Counted from the first letter of the stretch, positions 16,812 to 25,845 are shown. The stretch: DNA of 64,000 nt from Aerococcaceae bacterium DSM 111020 (GCA_015863185.1 JACBXP010000009.1:41388-105387); one strand, 5' to 3'. Notes: generated by a model from the letters alone, not told the origin. Numbers and translations: made by a program.

Positions 16812-17639
16812 ATGAATAATTATATTTTACATGATGGTTACGCTATACCTAAAATAGGTTTAGGAACCTATCAATTAAAAGGAACGGGTGGGGTGCGAGC
16901 AATCGAAGCGGCAATTAATAATGGCTATCGTTTGTTGGATACTGCCTATAATTATGAAAATGAAGGGGCAGTTGGACGAGCAATTAAAAATAGTTCCATT
17001 CCACGGGATCAACTGACGATAACATCTAAATTACCTGGTCGCTATCATGGTTATGATGATGCGATTGTTGCAATTCAGGAATCAATCATGCGTTTGGATA
17101 TCGATTATATTGATTTATATTTGATTCACTGGCCAAATCCACTTGAAGATAAATATGTAGAAGCTTGGCAAGCACTCATTGCGGCTCAAAAGGCAGGCTT
17201 AGTCCGCTCCATTGGAACGAGTAATTTTCTACCTGAACATATAGAGCGTTTAGAAGCTGAAACGGGAGTGAGACCTGTTGCGAATCAATTAGAATTACAT
17301 CCTTCATTTAATCAAGAAGAGGTTTTATCGTTTCATGAAGAACGAGACATTCAAATAGAAGCGTGGAGTCCATTTGGACGGGGAGATATATTTGCAGACG
17401 CAACATTAAGAGATATCGCCAATTCGTACGAAGTAAGTATTGCACAGTTAATTAATCGCTGGCATCTTCAAAGAGGAATATTACCGATACCAAAATCTGG
17501 TAATGTTCAAAGACAAAAAAATAATTTGGATGTCTTTGACTTTACGATTAATGATGATCATATGAAACAAATTAATGCACTCACTCAAGCTGATGGTAGA
17601 CGGAAAGATCAAGACCCAGCAAAATATCAAGAATTTTAA
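16812..17639 (+). CDS. Aldo/keto reductase (AKR5-like, 2,5-diketo-D-gluconate reductase type)
   Basis: A 275-aa NADPH-dependent oxidoreductase. Start at 16812 follows GGAGGAG. The catalytic tetrad is complete: D43, Y48 (LLDTAYNYENEG), K73 (TSKLPG) and H106 (DLYLIHWPNP). GTSNF near residue 138 and IPKSGN near 237 form the cofactor-binding end. It lies directly behind a MarR regulator, an arrangement often seen for reductases acting on reactive aldehydes or diketones. The exact substrate is not predictable. Confidence 0.9.
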   Translation: MNNYILHDGYAIPKIGLGTYQLKGTGGVRAIEAAINNGYRLLDTAYNYENEGAVGRAIKNSSIPRDQLTITSKLPGRYHGYDDAIVAIQESIMRLDIDYIDLYLIHWPNPLEDKYVEAWQALIAAQKAGLVRSIGTSNFLPEHIERLEAETGVRPVANQLELHPSFNQEEVLSFHEERDIQIEAWSPFGRGDIFADATLRDIANSYEVSIAQLINRWHLQRGILPIPKSGNVQRQKNNLDVFDFTINDDHMKQINALTQADGRRKDQDPAKYQEF

Positions 17640-17652
17640 TTCTTATTAATAG

Positions 17653-17687
17653 AAGCCCCCAAAGATCTAATTGACTTTTGAGGGCTT
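17653..17687 (+). terminator. Hairpin terminator between AKR and gshF
   Basis: AAGCCC-CCAAAG/CTTTTGAGGGCTT stem with a 10-base loop and T-rich tail on the plus strand; weaker on the minus strand. Confidence 0.65.
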
Positions 17688-17694
17688 TGCTTAT

Positions 17695-20043
17695 TTAATT
17701 TTTTAATGTATTCGATGACGATTCAGTATATTCAATCGCGTCATGTAATGGATCGATTTCTGCTAATTCAGGGAATAAACCATGAATGACTGAACGACCA
17801 ATCGGGCGTTTAGTTCCAATACCAGGATAACGATGTAACGTAATCATAGGATTGAAATTCGCTTCAATGATGCCATATTGATTAGTGTCTGAGATAGGCT
17901 GTGTCCAATCTTGAACAATCATATCCACACCACAGAAATAGGCATCTAATGCTTTAGACGCTGCTTGCGCTTGTTGAATATAATCTGGATGTACTTCATC
18001 TGTACGATCGATTGAGATGCCACCGGTAGATATATTTGAATTAGATCGCAGATAAATTTTTTCATCACGAGGAGGGATACTGTCAAAGGTCAATCCTTGT
18101 TTGGTTAAGAGGACCGTTTCTTCATGACCTTTACTAATCCATGTTAACGGAGCAAAATGTGCCTTTCCTCTCAAAGGATGCTTGTTTTCGATATCGATTA
18201 ATTCAGCAATGGAATGTTCACCATCCGCAATAACAAAAGCAGGTTGTCTTTCAACAATGCCCAATACTTTATGATTTTGAATATAAAAGCGCAATTCTGT
18301 CCCTGTTATGAACTCTTCGACAATAATCGTGTTGTCTTTTTCAAAGGCAAATTTTATTGCTTCTTCATATTCAGATTGCGAAGCCGACTGATCAAAAATG
18401 GTAATGCCAATACCATAATTGGTATTTTTAGGTTTTACCACGAAGGCTTTTCCTTCTATTAATGGATAATAATATTTTGCTTCGTCAATGTCATTGAAAT
18501 CTTGTCCTTTAGGTACCGCAATTTGATTCTCACTGAGTAATTTCTTTGTGACGACTTTGTTTTCCATCATAAAATATGAAATCAGATTGTCTAAGCGGGT
18601 CATATTGCCATTTCTAACATTTTCCACTTGATCTTTGAAACTTAATTGAACAAAATTATCTTTTATATCAAGGATATTTACTTTAACACCTAAACGAATC
18701 GCTTCTTTTAGGACATCTTGAGTGGATAATTCAAATGCTTCGAAGCCATGGAGTGAGTAATTATCTTTTAAATAAATTTGTTGATAATCTTTGGCTAATG
18801 ATAGACCATATTCCAAGAAACTTGGAGCTTGTTCGATATTTTTAACTAATTGCCCGGAAAGTGTTAATTCGGGTTGTTTAATTTGTTGGCGTTTGGTGTC
18901 AATGATCTCGAATAAGTATTCATGATTGGATAAGTGCGTGGCTGTCTCGGCCATTAGATCTAATAATTTATAAGCTTCTTCCGGCTCAGTACAAGGCAAT
19001 AGAGCATCTTCTTCAGCGACTCTTTGATTTAACTCGTGACCATATATTACATCATCTGTGTTTGTATCTTTGTCGATATAAAGTAAGGAAAGAACAAATA
19101 ACTTAACAAAGTCCATATCCTCTGTTGCCATACCATTTGGATGGAGTGGATTTAAATCAAAATTTCGAAGTTCAATATAGTCAATACCATCTTCGAGCAT
19201 TTTTCTTAAAGGTGCACCTTTTCTGAAGCGGAGATCTGAATAGAACTCTTTTTCTAACATCAAGTAATCTGTTTCAACATACTTTTCAATATCTTCGACA
19301 AACGTTTCAAGTGAATCATAAGAAACTTGAACATTTGGATGATTTCGGTATCCATATCGACTCTGTCTTAAGGTACGGACACGTTGTTGTTCTGGTGTTC
19401 CATAGAGTTTGGTGCCATAATTTTCAGCAACATAGGGAGAAGCTCCTAATAAATAAGTTAAGAGCCAGCGATAGCGTAAATAACGACGGCCAATTTCAAC
19501 ATAATAAGCTGATTTAATATCTCTAAACGATTGATCTGTATATGGAAGATGGTTATCAATCATTTTTTCTTTGATGCGTTGATCCATAATTTCTGGATTC
19601 ATCTCAATATTGTAATGAATACCCGAAATTAATTGAACATCTTTTCCATAGTAGACTCCTAAATGCTCACGGTAAGCAACTTCATCAGGATCAGATAATT
19701 GTGCAACTTTTATATTTTCTCTGTCTTCTGGAATATATGCTGGAGTGGAGAAAGGCCATAGTAATTCATCAAATTCTTCATTGGTTGTTGCAACAATTTG
19801 GTGAGTTGCTTTTAGCCAATTTTGAACACCTTCGCTAGTTGAACAGGGGGGAGTGATCAATTCAAGTTGTGCTTCAGCAAAGTCCGTCAAGATATATGGA
19901 TGATATCCTCTTTGTCCCCACTGTTTGGAGTGTGGTTGCTCCGACATGGTACCATCATGATTGAGACGTACCGTTTCTCTTTCAAGGCCAACGGTTGATT
20001 GCCATAATAATTGGATGTCTTCTTTTTTAAATAAATCTTTCAT
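17695..20043 (-). CDS. gshF: Bifunctional glutamate-cysteine ligase/glutathione synthetase
   Basis: A 782-aa fused enzyme making glutathione in two steps. The N-terminal half is a gamma-glutamylcysteine ligase (GLERETVRLNHDG at residue 22, GIHYNIEMNPEIM near 145, YIELRNFDLNPL near 314). The C-terminal half is an ATP-grasp ligase (FVVKPKNTNYGIGI near 525, VEEFITGTELRF near 570, LRSNSNISTGGISIDRTDEVH near 652, IEANFNPMI near 734). Start at 20043 is supported by TAGGAG; an ATG 12 codons upstream lacks a site. GshF-type fusions are typical of streptococci, listerias and relatives. It links to glutathione-using genes in this window: NrdB glutaredoxin domain and adhC-fghA. Confidence 0.95.
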   Translation of the reverse strand: MKDLFKKEDIQLLWQSTVGLERETVRLNHDGTMSEQPHSKQWGQRGYHPYILTDFAEAQLELITPPCSTSEGVQNWLKATHQIVATTNEEFDELLWPFSTPAYIPEDRENIKVAQLSDPDEVAYREHLGVYYGKDVQLISGIHYNIEMNPEIMDQRIKEKMIDNHLPYTDQSFRDIKSAYYVEIGRRYLRYRWLLTYLLGASPYVAENYGTKLYGTPEQQRVRTLRQSRYGYRNHPNVQVSYDSLETFVEDIEKYVETDYLMLEKEFYSDLRFRKGAPLRKMLEDGIDYIELRNFDLNPLHPNGMATEDMDFVKLFVLSLLYIDKDTNTDDVIYGHELNQRVAEEDALLPCTEPEEAYKLLDLMAETATHLSNHEYLFEIIDTKRQQIKQPELTLSGQLVKNIEQAPSFLEYGLSLAKDYQQIYLKDNYSLHGFEAFELSTQDVLKEAIRLGVKVNILDIKDNFVQLSFKDQVENVRNGNMTRLDNLISYFMMENKVVTKKLLSENQIAVPKGQDFNDIDEAKYYYPLIEGKAFVVKPKNTNYGIGITIFDQSASQSEYEEAIKFAFEKDNTIIVEEFITGTELRFYIQNHKVLGIVERQPAFVIADGEHSIAELIDIENKHPLRGKAHFAPLTWISKGHEETVLLTKQGLTFDSIPPRDEKIYLRSNSNISTGGISIDRTDEVHPDYIQQAQAASKALDAYFCGVDMIVQDWTQPISDTNQYGIIEANFNPMITLHRYPGIGTKRPIGRSVIHGLFPELAEIDPLHDAIEYTESSSNTLKN

Positions 20044-20160
20044 AATTAAACTCCTACAAGTCCGAAGTAATTTGGACATATTTTATTAAGGAACATTATA
20101 ATACAGTTATTCAGCTTTTGTATAAAGTCTACTTATAAAAATTGAATATAAAATAGAAAG

Positions 20161-20181
20161 AAACCACCCGTAGGATGGTTT
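20161..20181 (-). terminator. Intrinsic terminator of the MltG-like-domain protein gene
   Basis: Minus strand AAACCATCC/GGGTGGTTT (one mismatch) followed by CTTTCTATTTT. Confidence 0.7.
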
Positions 20182-20187
20182 AAATCA

Positions 20188-20808
20188 TTAATAATAATAA
20201 TAAGCTCCTTGTGTAATAATATTGGCGATATCGTGAATACTCATGTCACTATTTAAAGAATATTCGTCTGCTACGATGACAGTTTCTAGTCCCCATTCCT
20301 CAATTAATGATGTGAAATCATCGGCTGAGGCAATGTAGCCTGCCTCTTCTAATTGCTGAGCAATTTCACTTGTAGAGGAGCCTTCTGCAATCGTAAAGGT
20401 TCCAGCTTCGTCGGGAGCAGCTAATCCATTCTCTGTTGTTTCAACATTTTCATTGTTTTCGCTATCTTGATTTGCTTGTTCCTCATTATCAGATTGTTCA
20501 GGATTTTCACCATCTGAAGTTCCATTTGATTCATCTGAGTTCGATTCTTGAGAAGTTTGGCTTCCAGATTCGGATTGAGTATTTGATTGATTATCGGCAG
20601 ATGATTCTTTTAAAACAGCAATTTCATCATTTAATGAAGTGTTTTCTGATTTTAAATCATTGTTTTCTGTCTCCAATGAAGCGAGTACTTCTGAATCTGA
20701 ATTATCGACTGATTGAGTGCCATTTGGATTAAAGAAATTATATGCACCCACTAAGACACCTGATAAGAGAAAGCCAATACCTAAAGAGCGTACTGATCTT
20801 TTATTCAT
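20188..20808 (-). CDS. Membrane-anchored protein with MltG/YceG-like domain, no catalytic part
   Basis: A 206-aa protein: N-terminal membrane anchor (about residues 8-26), a short coiled coil (EVLASLETENNDLKSENTSL, about 41-65), a long Ser/Asn/Glu-rich linker, and a C-terminal 70-residue domain. That domain (TFTIAEGSSTSEIAQQLEEA then ...SIHDIANIITQG) looks like the LysM-like N-terminal module of the endolytic transglycosylase MltG, with no room for the catalytic region. It ends in four tyrosines. It would sit outside the membrane and might bind cell wall or a partner. The preceding minus-strand gene ends 15 bases upstream. Confidence 0.6.
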   Translation of the reverse strand: MNKRSVRSLGIGFLLSGVLVGAYNFFNPNGTQSVDNSDSEVLASLETENNDLKSENTSLNDEIAVLKESSADNQSNTQSESGSQTSQESNSDESNGTSDGENPEQSDNEEQANQDSENNENVETTENGLAAPDEAGTFTIAEGSSTSEIAQQLEEAGYIASADDFTSLIEEWGLETVIVADEYSLNSDMSIHDIANIITQGAYYYY

Positions 20809-20823
20809 ATATATCGTCCTTTC

Positions 20824-21240
20824 CTAGCGGTTTTCGATATAATCATCGATGATTGCTTGCACAGTGCCTGTAGAAATACCAACATGATTACTAATTTCAT
20901 GCATAGTATAGCCTTGAGCATAGTCATTAATAACCGCTTCACGGATATCATCTTCAACATCATTAATGTCTGTAATAACTTCCGTATCATTTTCGGAAAC
21001 AAAAGTCGTATCTGTTACGGTATCATTTGTTTCACTTGTTGAACTAGATTGATCAAATACGGTATTTTCTAATTCAGAAATGCGTGTTTTGATAGAAAAT
21101 AGTTCCTGAGATTGTTCTTCCATATAACGATTGAATTTATCTTCGAGTTCTTCGTTCGTGCTATCTTTTGAGAACATTGAAATTACAAGTAAAATAATGG
21201 CAATAATAAATAAACCAATTACTACCCACCATAGATTCAT
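20824..21240 (-). CDS. SwrB/DUF6115-like membrane protein with C-terminal helix-turn-helix
   Basis: About 138 aa: N-terminal membrane helix (residues 1-22), a coiled-coil stretch (EELEDKFNRYMEEQSQELF), an acidic Thr/Ser linker, and a C-terminal HTH-like motif (INDYAQGYTMHEISNHVGIS then TGTVQAIIDDY). This order resembles Bacillus SwrB/YlxL-type (DUF6115) proteins, whose HTH-like end is not proven to bind DNA. The ATG at 21240 is better spaced from GGAAGAGG than the GTG at 21249. It shares an operon with the MltG-like-domain protein that follows on the same strand. Confidence 0.6.
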   Translation of the reverse strand: MNLWWVVIGLFIIAIILLVISMFSKDSTNEELEDKFNRYMEEQSQELFSIKTRISELENTVFDQSSSTSETNDTVTDTTFVSENDTEVITDINDVEDDIREAVINDYAQGYTMHEISNHVGISTGTVQAIIDDYIENR

Positions 21241-21381
21241 TGAATCCACCTCTTCCTAAAATTTACTACTAATTTAATTTTATCAGAATTTAAGCAATAA
21301 TCAAAGATTACACTATTAAGTTCTGACTACAAAACTAAGAATTTTCTATGAAGATGGAATACAAAGATAAAAAATAAAAAA

Positions 21382-21411
21382 CTGGCATTCTTTTCCAAGC
21401 CATGTTACAAT
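21382..21411 (+). promoter_or_regulatory. Candidate promoter of rpmG
   Basis: CTGGCA at 21382-21387, 18-base spacer, extended -10 TGTTACAAT ending at 21411; 52 bases before the rpmG start. Confidence 0.45.
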
Positions 21412-21463
21412 ATTCAAGTATTGTCTGAATAGACAGATTAATCAGAGATATGGAGGGATTCAC

Positions 21464-21616
21464 ATGCGTGTAAATATCAATTTAGAGTGTACTGAGTGTG
21501 GCGAACGCAATTATTTAACGAATAAAAATCGTCGAAATAATCCAGATCGTTTAGAAAAGAAAAAATATTGCCCACGAGATCGTAAAGTAACACTACATCG
21601 TGAAGTAAAAAAATAA
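21464..21616 (+). CDS. rpmG: 50S ribosomal protein L33
   Basis: A 50-aa protein beginning [19 protein letters not shown] and ending [18 protein letters not shown], unmistakable L33. It keeps the first CxxC zinc pair; the second pair has only one cysteine (YCPRD). GGAGGG precedes the ATG. It is the first gene of the rpmG-fthC-gluP-glcK neighbourhood conserved in Bacillus. Confidence 0.97.
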   Translation: MRVNINLECTECGERNYLTNKNRRNNPDRLEKKKYCPRDRKVTLHREVKK

Positions 21617-21625
21617 ATTTATTAG

Positions 21626-21643
21626 AACTCGGCTGCGCCGAGT
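21626..21643 (+). terminator. Intrinsic terminator after rpmG
   Basis: AACTCGGC/GCCGAGTT perfect stem, TGC loop sharing, then seven T residues. Confidence 0.95.
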
Positions 21644-21718
21644 TTTTTTATTTGGATAGAAGTTCAGTATAGAAGTGTGCTACAATTATAAAAAAGAAAG
21701 TCTATTAGAAAGGTTATT

Positions 21719-22285
21719 ATGCATTCAAAAAAGGATTTAAGAACACAATTATTAAAAAAAATGCATGCATTAAATGCACAACAGAGGGACTGCTATCAAA
21801 CCCAAATACATATGCAAATATTACAACTCATTGAGGAATATTCTTTTCGAACGATTGCAGTTTCTTATAGTTTTGATCCGGAAATCGATACGCATTCATT
21901 AATAGAACAATTGATTAAACATAATTGCCAGGTATTATTACCGCGTATGTATCCTAAACGAAAGATGAAATTTCATCAATATCGTCCAGGTGACGCTTTG
22001 GAAAGAGTGTATAAAGAGGTTCGTCAACCATTAGAGTCTGCCCTCGTTGTCGAGAAAGAGAACATTGATTTAATCATAGTCCCTGGTATTGCTTTCACGA
22101 CAAATGGTCAACGCGTTGGTTTTGGTGGCGGATATTATGATCGTTATTTAGCAGATTATCATGGGGTTACGATTGCCCAAGCATTTCCTTTTCAATTATT
22201 TGATCAAGCTGTCTGGAATTTAGAGAGCCATGACATTTTAATAGACAAAATAATAACAGTAGAGGAGCCAATATGGAGAAAATAA
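21719..22285 (+). CDS. fthC: 5-formyltetrahydrofolate cyclo-ligase
   Basis: A 188-aa enzyme that converts 5-formyl-THF to 5,10-methenyl-THF with ATP. Signatures: N-terminal KKDLRTQLLKK, IIVPGIAFTTNGQRVGFGGG near residue 120 followed by YYDRYL. Its 3' end overlaps the rhomboid gene by 13 bases, so the two are co-translated. The order rpmG, fthC (yqgN), rhomboid, glcK matches Bacillus subtilis. Confidence 0.93.
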   Translation: MHSKKDLRTQLLKKMHALNAQQRDCYQTQIHMQILQLIEEYSFRTIAVSYSFDPEIDTHSLIEQLIKHNCQVLLPRMYPKRKMKFHQYRPGDALERVYKEVRQPLESALVVEKENIDLIIVPGIAFTTNGQRVGFGGGYYDRYLADYHGVTIAQAFPFQLFDQAVWNLESHDILIDKIITVEEPIWRK

Positions 22286-22983
22286 AATCCTTATTTATAT
22301 GGAATAAGACGCTTGTCACGACTATTTTAGTCTTCATTAATGTGGCATTTTTTTTATGGATGATGATTAATTTTGGGTCAACAACGGATATTGAGGCACT
22401 TCTTCAAACCGGTGCAAATTTTGCTCCTTTTATTATTCATTACCAGGACTGGTATCGTTTAATTACCGCAGCATTTATTCACATCGGAGGGACGCACCTT
22501 CTAATGAATATGATTGTTCTTTTCTTCTTAGGTATTGAATTAGAACCGATTATGGGGAGTCTTCGATTCCTGATTTTATATTTTGTTGCTGCGATTGGTG
22601 GGAATGTCGTATCATTTGCATTTAATGATAATATATCTGCAGGTGCGAGCACAGCTTTATTCGGAATGTTTACAGCGATGTTAACCTTATCAACAATTTA
22701 TCCTGATAATCGGTATTTAAAATCAAGAGCCTTATCAATGGGATTTGTTCTCGCATTTAATATTGTATTAGGCCTCATTAATCAAGGGGTCGATAATTTT
22801 GGGCATATAGGCGGGGCTTTATTTGGAGCATTGATCACTTATGGTATTGAGACTCCCATTGCGTCACACAATAATCGACTTTATCGCTTATTAGCTGTTT
22901 TGGGAATCGTTATTTTATTTTTATTATTTGTTTGGTATGGATATTATTCAAGAGGGATTAATATTGGAGGGATCTTAGGATGA
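22273..22983 (+). CDS. gluP: Rhomboid-family intramembrane serine protease
   Basis: A 236-aa polytopic protein with about seven helices. The catalytic dyad is visible: S126 in SAGASTALFG (GxSx motif) and H178 in FGHIGG. The HxxxN-type motif HLLMNM near residue 75 (GGTHLLMNMI) is also present. It lacks the extra N-terminal domain of Bacillus GluP (YqgP), so the symbol reflects position in the conserved operon rather than proven equivalence. In Bacillus the counterpart helps membrane protein quality control. The last codons overlap the glucokinase start (ATGA). Confidence 0.85.
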   Translation: MEKIKSLFIWNKTLVTTILVFINVAFFLWMMINFGSTTDIEALLQTGANFAPFIIHYQDWYRLITAAFIHIGGTHLLMNMIVLFFLGIELEPIMGSLRFLILYFVAAIGGNVVSFAFNDNISAGASTALFGMFTAMLTLSTIYPDNRYLKSRALSMGFVLAFNIVLGLINQGVDNFGHIGGALFGALITYGIETPIASHNNRLYRLLAVLGIVILFLLFVWYGYYSRGINIGGILG

Positions 22984-23954
22984 ATGAATATATCATTGCA
23001 ATTGATCTAGGGGGAACATCCGCAAAGATTGCAGTAATTAATGAAGAAGCTAAAATCAAGGAGCGCTGGTCTGTTCCAACGGATATTTCTGAAGAGGGTA
23101 AACTAGTCATTCCTAATATTATACAGTCGATTGAATCTTTTTTTAATCGAGAAAATATTTCTACAACGCAGATAAAAGGAATCGGACTGGGAACTCCGGG
23201 TACGATTAATCAAACTGCTGGAACAGTGGCAGCGGCTTACAATTTAAATTGGCATGGTGCTCAACCGATCAAGAAACAATTCGAAGAGGCTTTTGATGTT
23301 CCGTTTTTTATGGATAATGATGCGAATGTTGCAGCATTAGGAGAGCAATGGCAAGGAGCAGGTGATCAAGCTGCCAATGTCGTGATGGTGACATTGGGAA
23401 CGGGTGTTGGTGGCGGCGTCGTTATTGATGGACATTTAGTTCATGGTGTGAATCAAGCTGCTGGAGAAATTGGGCATATGACGATTGAGTTTGATGATCC
23501 AATCCTTTGTACTTGTGGTAAATTAGGATGTTTAGAAACAGTTGCTTCTGCAACTGGGGCTGTTAATTTGGCCAAACATCATGTATCATCATTTACAGGA
23601 ACTAGCGCATTGAAAGACGCTGTTATCAATCACGAATCTATATCATCTTATGATATTTTTCAACTTGCTGAAGAGCATGGTGACCCTTATGCAATAATGA
23701 TTGTTGACACCTATTCGGATTATTTAGCCCGTGCATTATCGCATATAGCGAATACATTAAATCCAGCAAAAATTATCATTGGTGGCGGGGTATCTGCTTC
23801 TGGAGAATTTTTAAGAGAACGGGTGGAACGCTTATTTAAGCAATATTCATTTTCACAAATCAAAAATTCTACTCAAATTGTTCTTGCTGAATTAGGTAAT
23901 GATGCAGGCATTTTTGGTGCAGCGCAAATTGTCAATAATGGCTTATCAAACTAG
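22980..23954 (+). CDS. glcK: ROK-family glucokinase
   Basis: A 324-aa ATP-dependent sugar kinase. ROK motifs in order: AIDLGGTSAKIAV (phosphate 1), GIGLGTPGTI, NDANVAALGEQW, TLGTGVGGGVVIDG, GEIGHM, and the zinc-binding CTCGKLGCLE near residue 178. Glycine-rich IIGGGVSASGEF near 265 completes the adenosine site. It overlaps the rhomboid stop by four bases and is followed 15 bases later by a rhodanese-like gene. Glucose is the expected substrate by operon position and family. Confidence 0.93.
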   Translation: MNEYIIAIDLGGTSAKIAVINEEAKIKERWSVPTDISEEGKLVIPNIIQSIESFFNRENISTTQIKGIGLGTPGTINQTAGTVAAAYNLNWHGAQPIKKQFEEAFDVPFFMDNDANVAALGEQWQGAGDQAANVVMVTLGTGVGGGVVIDGHLVHGVNQAAGEIGHMTIEFDDPILCTCGKLGCLETVASATGAVNLAKHHVSSFTGTSALKDAVINHESISSYDIFQLAEEHGDPYAIMIVDTYSDYLARALSHIANTLNPAKIIIGGGVSASGEFLRERVERLFKQYSFSQIKNSTQIVLAELGNDAGIFGAAQIVNNGLSN

Positions 23955-23969
23955 AATCGAGGATTTCAT

Positions 23970-24365
23970 TTGTTAAATACAATTATTATCACTATTGGTG
24001 TTATTTTATTAATTTATGCTTTATATGAGTTCATTCTTTATATGATGCGTCGTCAGTCTGCCAATACTGTAGAGGCGTATGAATTAATGCCGATTATAAG
24101 AAAAGTACAAGTAATCGATGTGAGAGAAGAACCTGAATTTCGAGCAAAACATATTTTAGGAGCGAGAAATATTCCTTATTCCCAATTCGGACAAAGGTTT
24201 CAAGAAATCAGACGAGATAAACCCGTTTATCTTTATGGAGATGGAAATTATACTTTGAGTCGTGCTGCTCATGTACTGAAAAAGAATCATTATAATAAAG
24301 AGAATATCAATATTCTTAAGGGTGGCATGGAAGAGTGGCCAGGAAAAGTAAAAACCCAATTATAA
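23970..24365 (+). CDS. Rhodanese-like domain protein lacking the catalytic cysteine
   Basis: A 131-aa protein with an N-terminal membrane helix (residues 1-24) and a rhodanese fold: VQVIDVREEPEFRAKHILGA then NIPYSQ. In active enzymes the loop after YLYC holds a cysteine; here it reads VYLYGDGNYTLSRAA and the whole protein has no cysteine, so sulfurtransfer is not possible by the standard mechanism. The TTG start is seven bases after CGAGGA. It ends the fthC-gluP-glcK operon. Confidence 0.85.
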   Translation: MLNTIIITIGVILLIYALYEFILYMMRRQSANTVEAYELMPIIRKVQVIDVREEPEFRAKHILGARNIPYSQFGQRFQEIRRDKPVYLYGDGNYTLSRAAHVLKKNHYNKENINILKGGMEEWPGKVKTQL

Positions 24366-24372
24366 CAAAACT

Positions 24373-24407
24373 ACTTGCAACAGTTTTTAACTTTTGCAAG
24401 TTTTTTC
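24373..24407 (+). terminator. Intrinsic terminator of the glcK operon
   Basis: ACTTGCAA/TTGCAAGT stem with a 13-base loop followed by six T residues. Confidence 0.85.
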
Positions 24408-24433
24408 ATTACATAGAAATAGAGAGGTGAAAA

Positions 24434-25327
24434 ATGACACAAGCAACAATTATTGTCAATCCACAAGCAGGAAATGGCGTTGAATCCAATCATGTAAATC
24501 AATTAAAGGATAAATTAGATAAATATTTTGAACAAGTCATTATTATGGAAACGAAAGAAGAAGGGGAAGCGGCAAAATTTGCTAGACAAGCATGTTCCGA
24601 TAATATCGATAGTCTATTCGTTATCGGTGGGGATGGCACTTTAAATGAAGTAATCAATGGTATCGCCGAGGAGTCATTTCGACCGAAATTAGGTCTTTTA
24701 CCTGGCGGAACAAATAATACGTATCTTCGCAGTCTAAATAATGCGACAGAATTAGGCGAGGCAATTGAATATTTGGATTTGAATAAAACATTAAAGGTTG
24801 ATATAGGTAAGATTAATGATCGTTATTTCTTATACTATATTGCATTTGGCGAATTGATTAATGCAAGTTTATCCACATCAGATGAAGAAAAAGATGAAAA
24901 GGGATCATTGGCTTATGTTGAAAATATTTTAAAAAGAATCCCTCAAGATCAACTTCACTCAATTCAATTATCTATTAATGATGAAGCATTTGAAACTTAT
25001 CAGATTTCTCATTTCTATGCATTATTGACGAATTATTATGGTAATATTAAATTAACGCAATCTAATATCAATATTTACGATGGTGAAATTCTTTTAGTAT
25101 TGTTAACAAATTCTGAACTGAAAGCAAAACTCCATCTTATTAAAAATTTAGCGTTAGGCAATCTAGAGGAAAATGAAGACATCCTATTATTGAAGGCGAA
25201 CAAATTTAAGTTAGAAGTGGAGGAAAAACATTTGATTATGGATATTGATGGCGAAGTAGGCCCTAAACCGCCATTAAAAGTTGAAATTTTAGAAAAACAT
25301 GTCCCAATTTATCAATCGAAAGATTGA
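24434..25327 (+). CDS. Diacylglycerol kinase family lipid kinase (YegS/DgkB-like)
   Basis: A 297-aa protein. The nucleotide-binding residues are clear: IIVNPQAGNG near residue 6, VIGGDGTLNEVINGI near 67, LGLLPGGTNNTYLRSL near 88, and C-terminal DIDGEVG. These define the DAGK catalytic family (DgkB, YegS, BmrU, YtlR). It probably phosphorylates a membrane lipid such as diacylglycerol, recycling the by-product of lipoteichoic acid synthesis, but other lipids are possible. The TN-N variant of the usual GTxND motif occurs in the YtlR-like branch. Confidence 0.85.
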   Translation: MTQATIIVNPQAGNGVESNHVNQLKDKLDKYFEQVIIMETKEEGEAAKFARQACSDNIDSLFVIGGDGTLNEVINGIAEESFRPKLGLLPGGTNNTYLRSLNNATELGEAIEYLDLNKTLKVDIGKINDRYFLYYIAFGELINASLSTSDEEKDEKGSLAYVENILKRIPQDQLHSIQLSINDEAFETYQISHFYALLTNYYGNIKLTQSNINIYDGEILLVLLTNSELKAKLHLIKNLALGNLEENEDILLLKANKFKLEVEEKHLIMDIDGEVGPKPPLKVEILEKHVPIYQSKD

Positions 25328-25480
25328 AGCGCTTTAGATTACAATAAATAGGATTTCATTCATCTAATTGAGTGTCTAAGATATTGTTGCATTGGGATTG
25401 TTATATAAAAGAGTAGACAGGTAAAGACTAATTATTCTCCTTTTTATTCATTTATATTAGAAATTACTGTGGAGGTTATT

Positions 25481-25843
25481 ATGAAGTTACTGAAACAATT
25501 GTTTTTGATTCTTTTATTTTCGTTGTTAGGTGAAATTTTGTCTGTTTTCATTCGAGGTATCATCGCTATTCCGGGAAGTGTTATTGGCATGCTGCTATTG
25601 TTTTTAGCGTTACACAACAAATGGGTTAAAATGGAACAAATTGAAGAGGTAGGAACTTGGTTAACGGATAATATGGCTATCCTCTTTGTTCCAGCTGGTG
25701 TAGCATTGTTAACACACTTTGAGTTATTAAGTAGTGTTTGGTGGCAATTACTTTTAATCGTCATTATAACAGTAGCTATTACTATGGGATTTGTTGGCAT
25801 TTTAGTCCAAAAAATGACCCGCAATAGAAAGGAAAACAAATAA
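25481..25843 (+). CDS. lrgA: CidA/LrgA family holin-like protein
   Basis: A 120-aa membrane protein with four helices; LGEILSVFIRGIIAIPGSVIGMLLLF and WLTDNMAILFVPAGV, here cited in two parts of the same protein, are the LrgA/CidA signature. GGAGG seven bases before 25481 sets the start. It is followed after two bases by lrgB. The pair modulates murein hydrolase activity or, in some species, pyruvate uptake. No lytSR regulator is adjacent. Confidence 0.85.
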   Translation: MKLLKQLFLILLFSLLGEILSVFIRGIIAIPGSVIGMLLLFLALHNKWVKMEQIEEVGTWLTDNMAILFVPAGVALLTHFELLSSVWWQLLLIVIITVAITMGFVGILVQKMTRNRKENK

Positions 25844-25845
25844 TC

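Noticed and set aside
25444..25839. 131-codon minus-strand frame
   Set aside because: Antisense to lrgA, which has a good start and family motifs.
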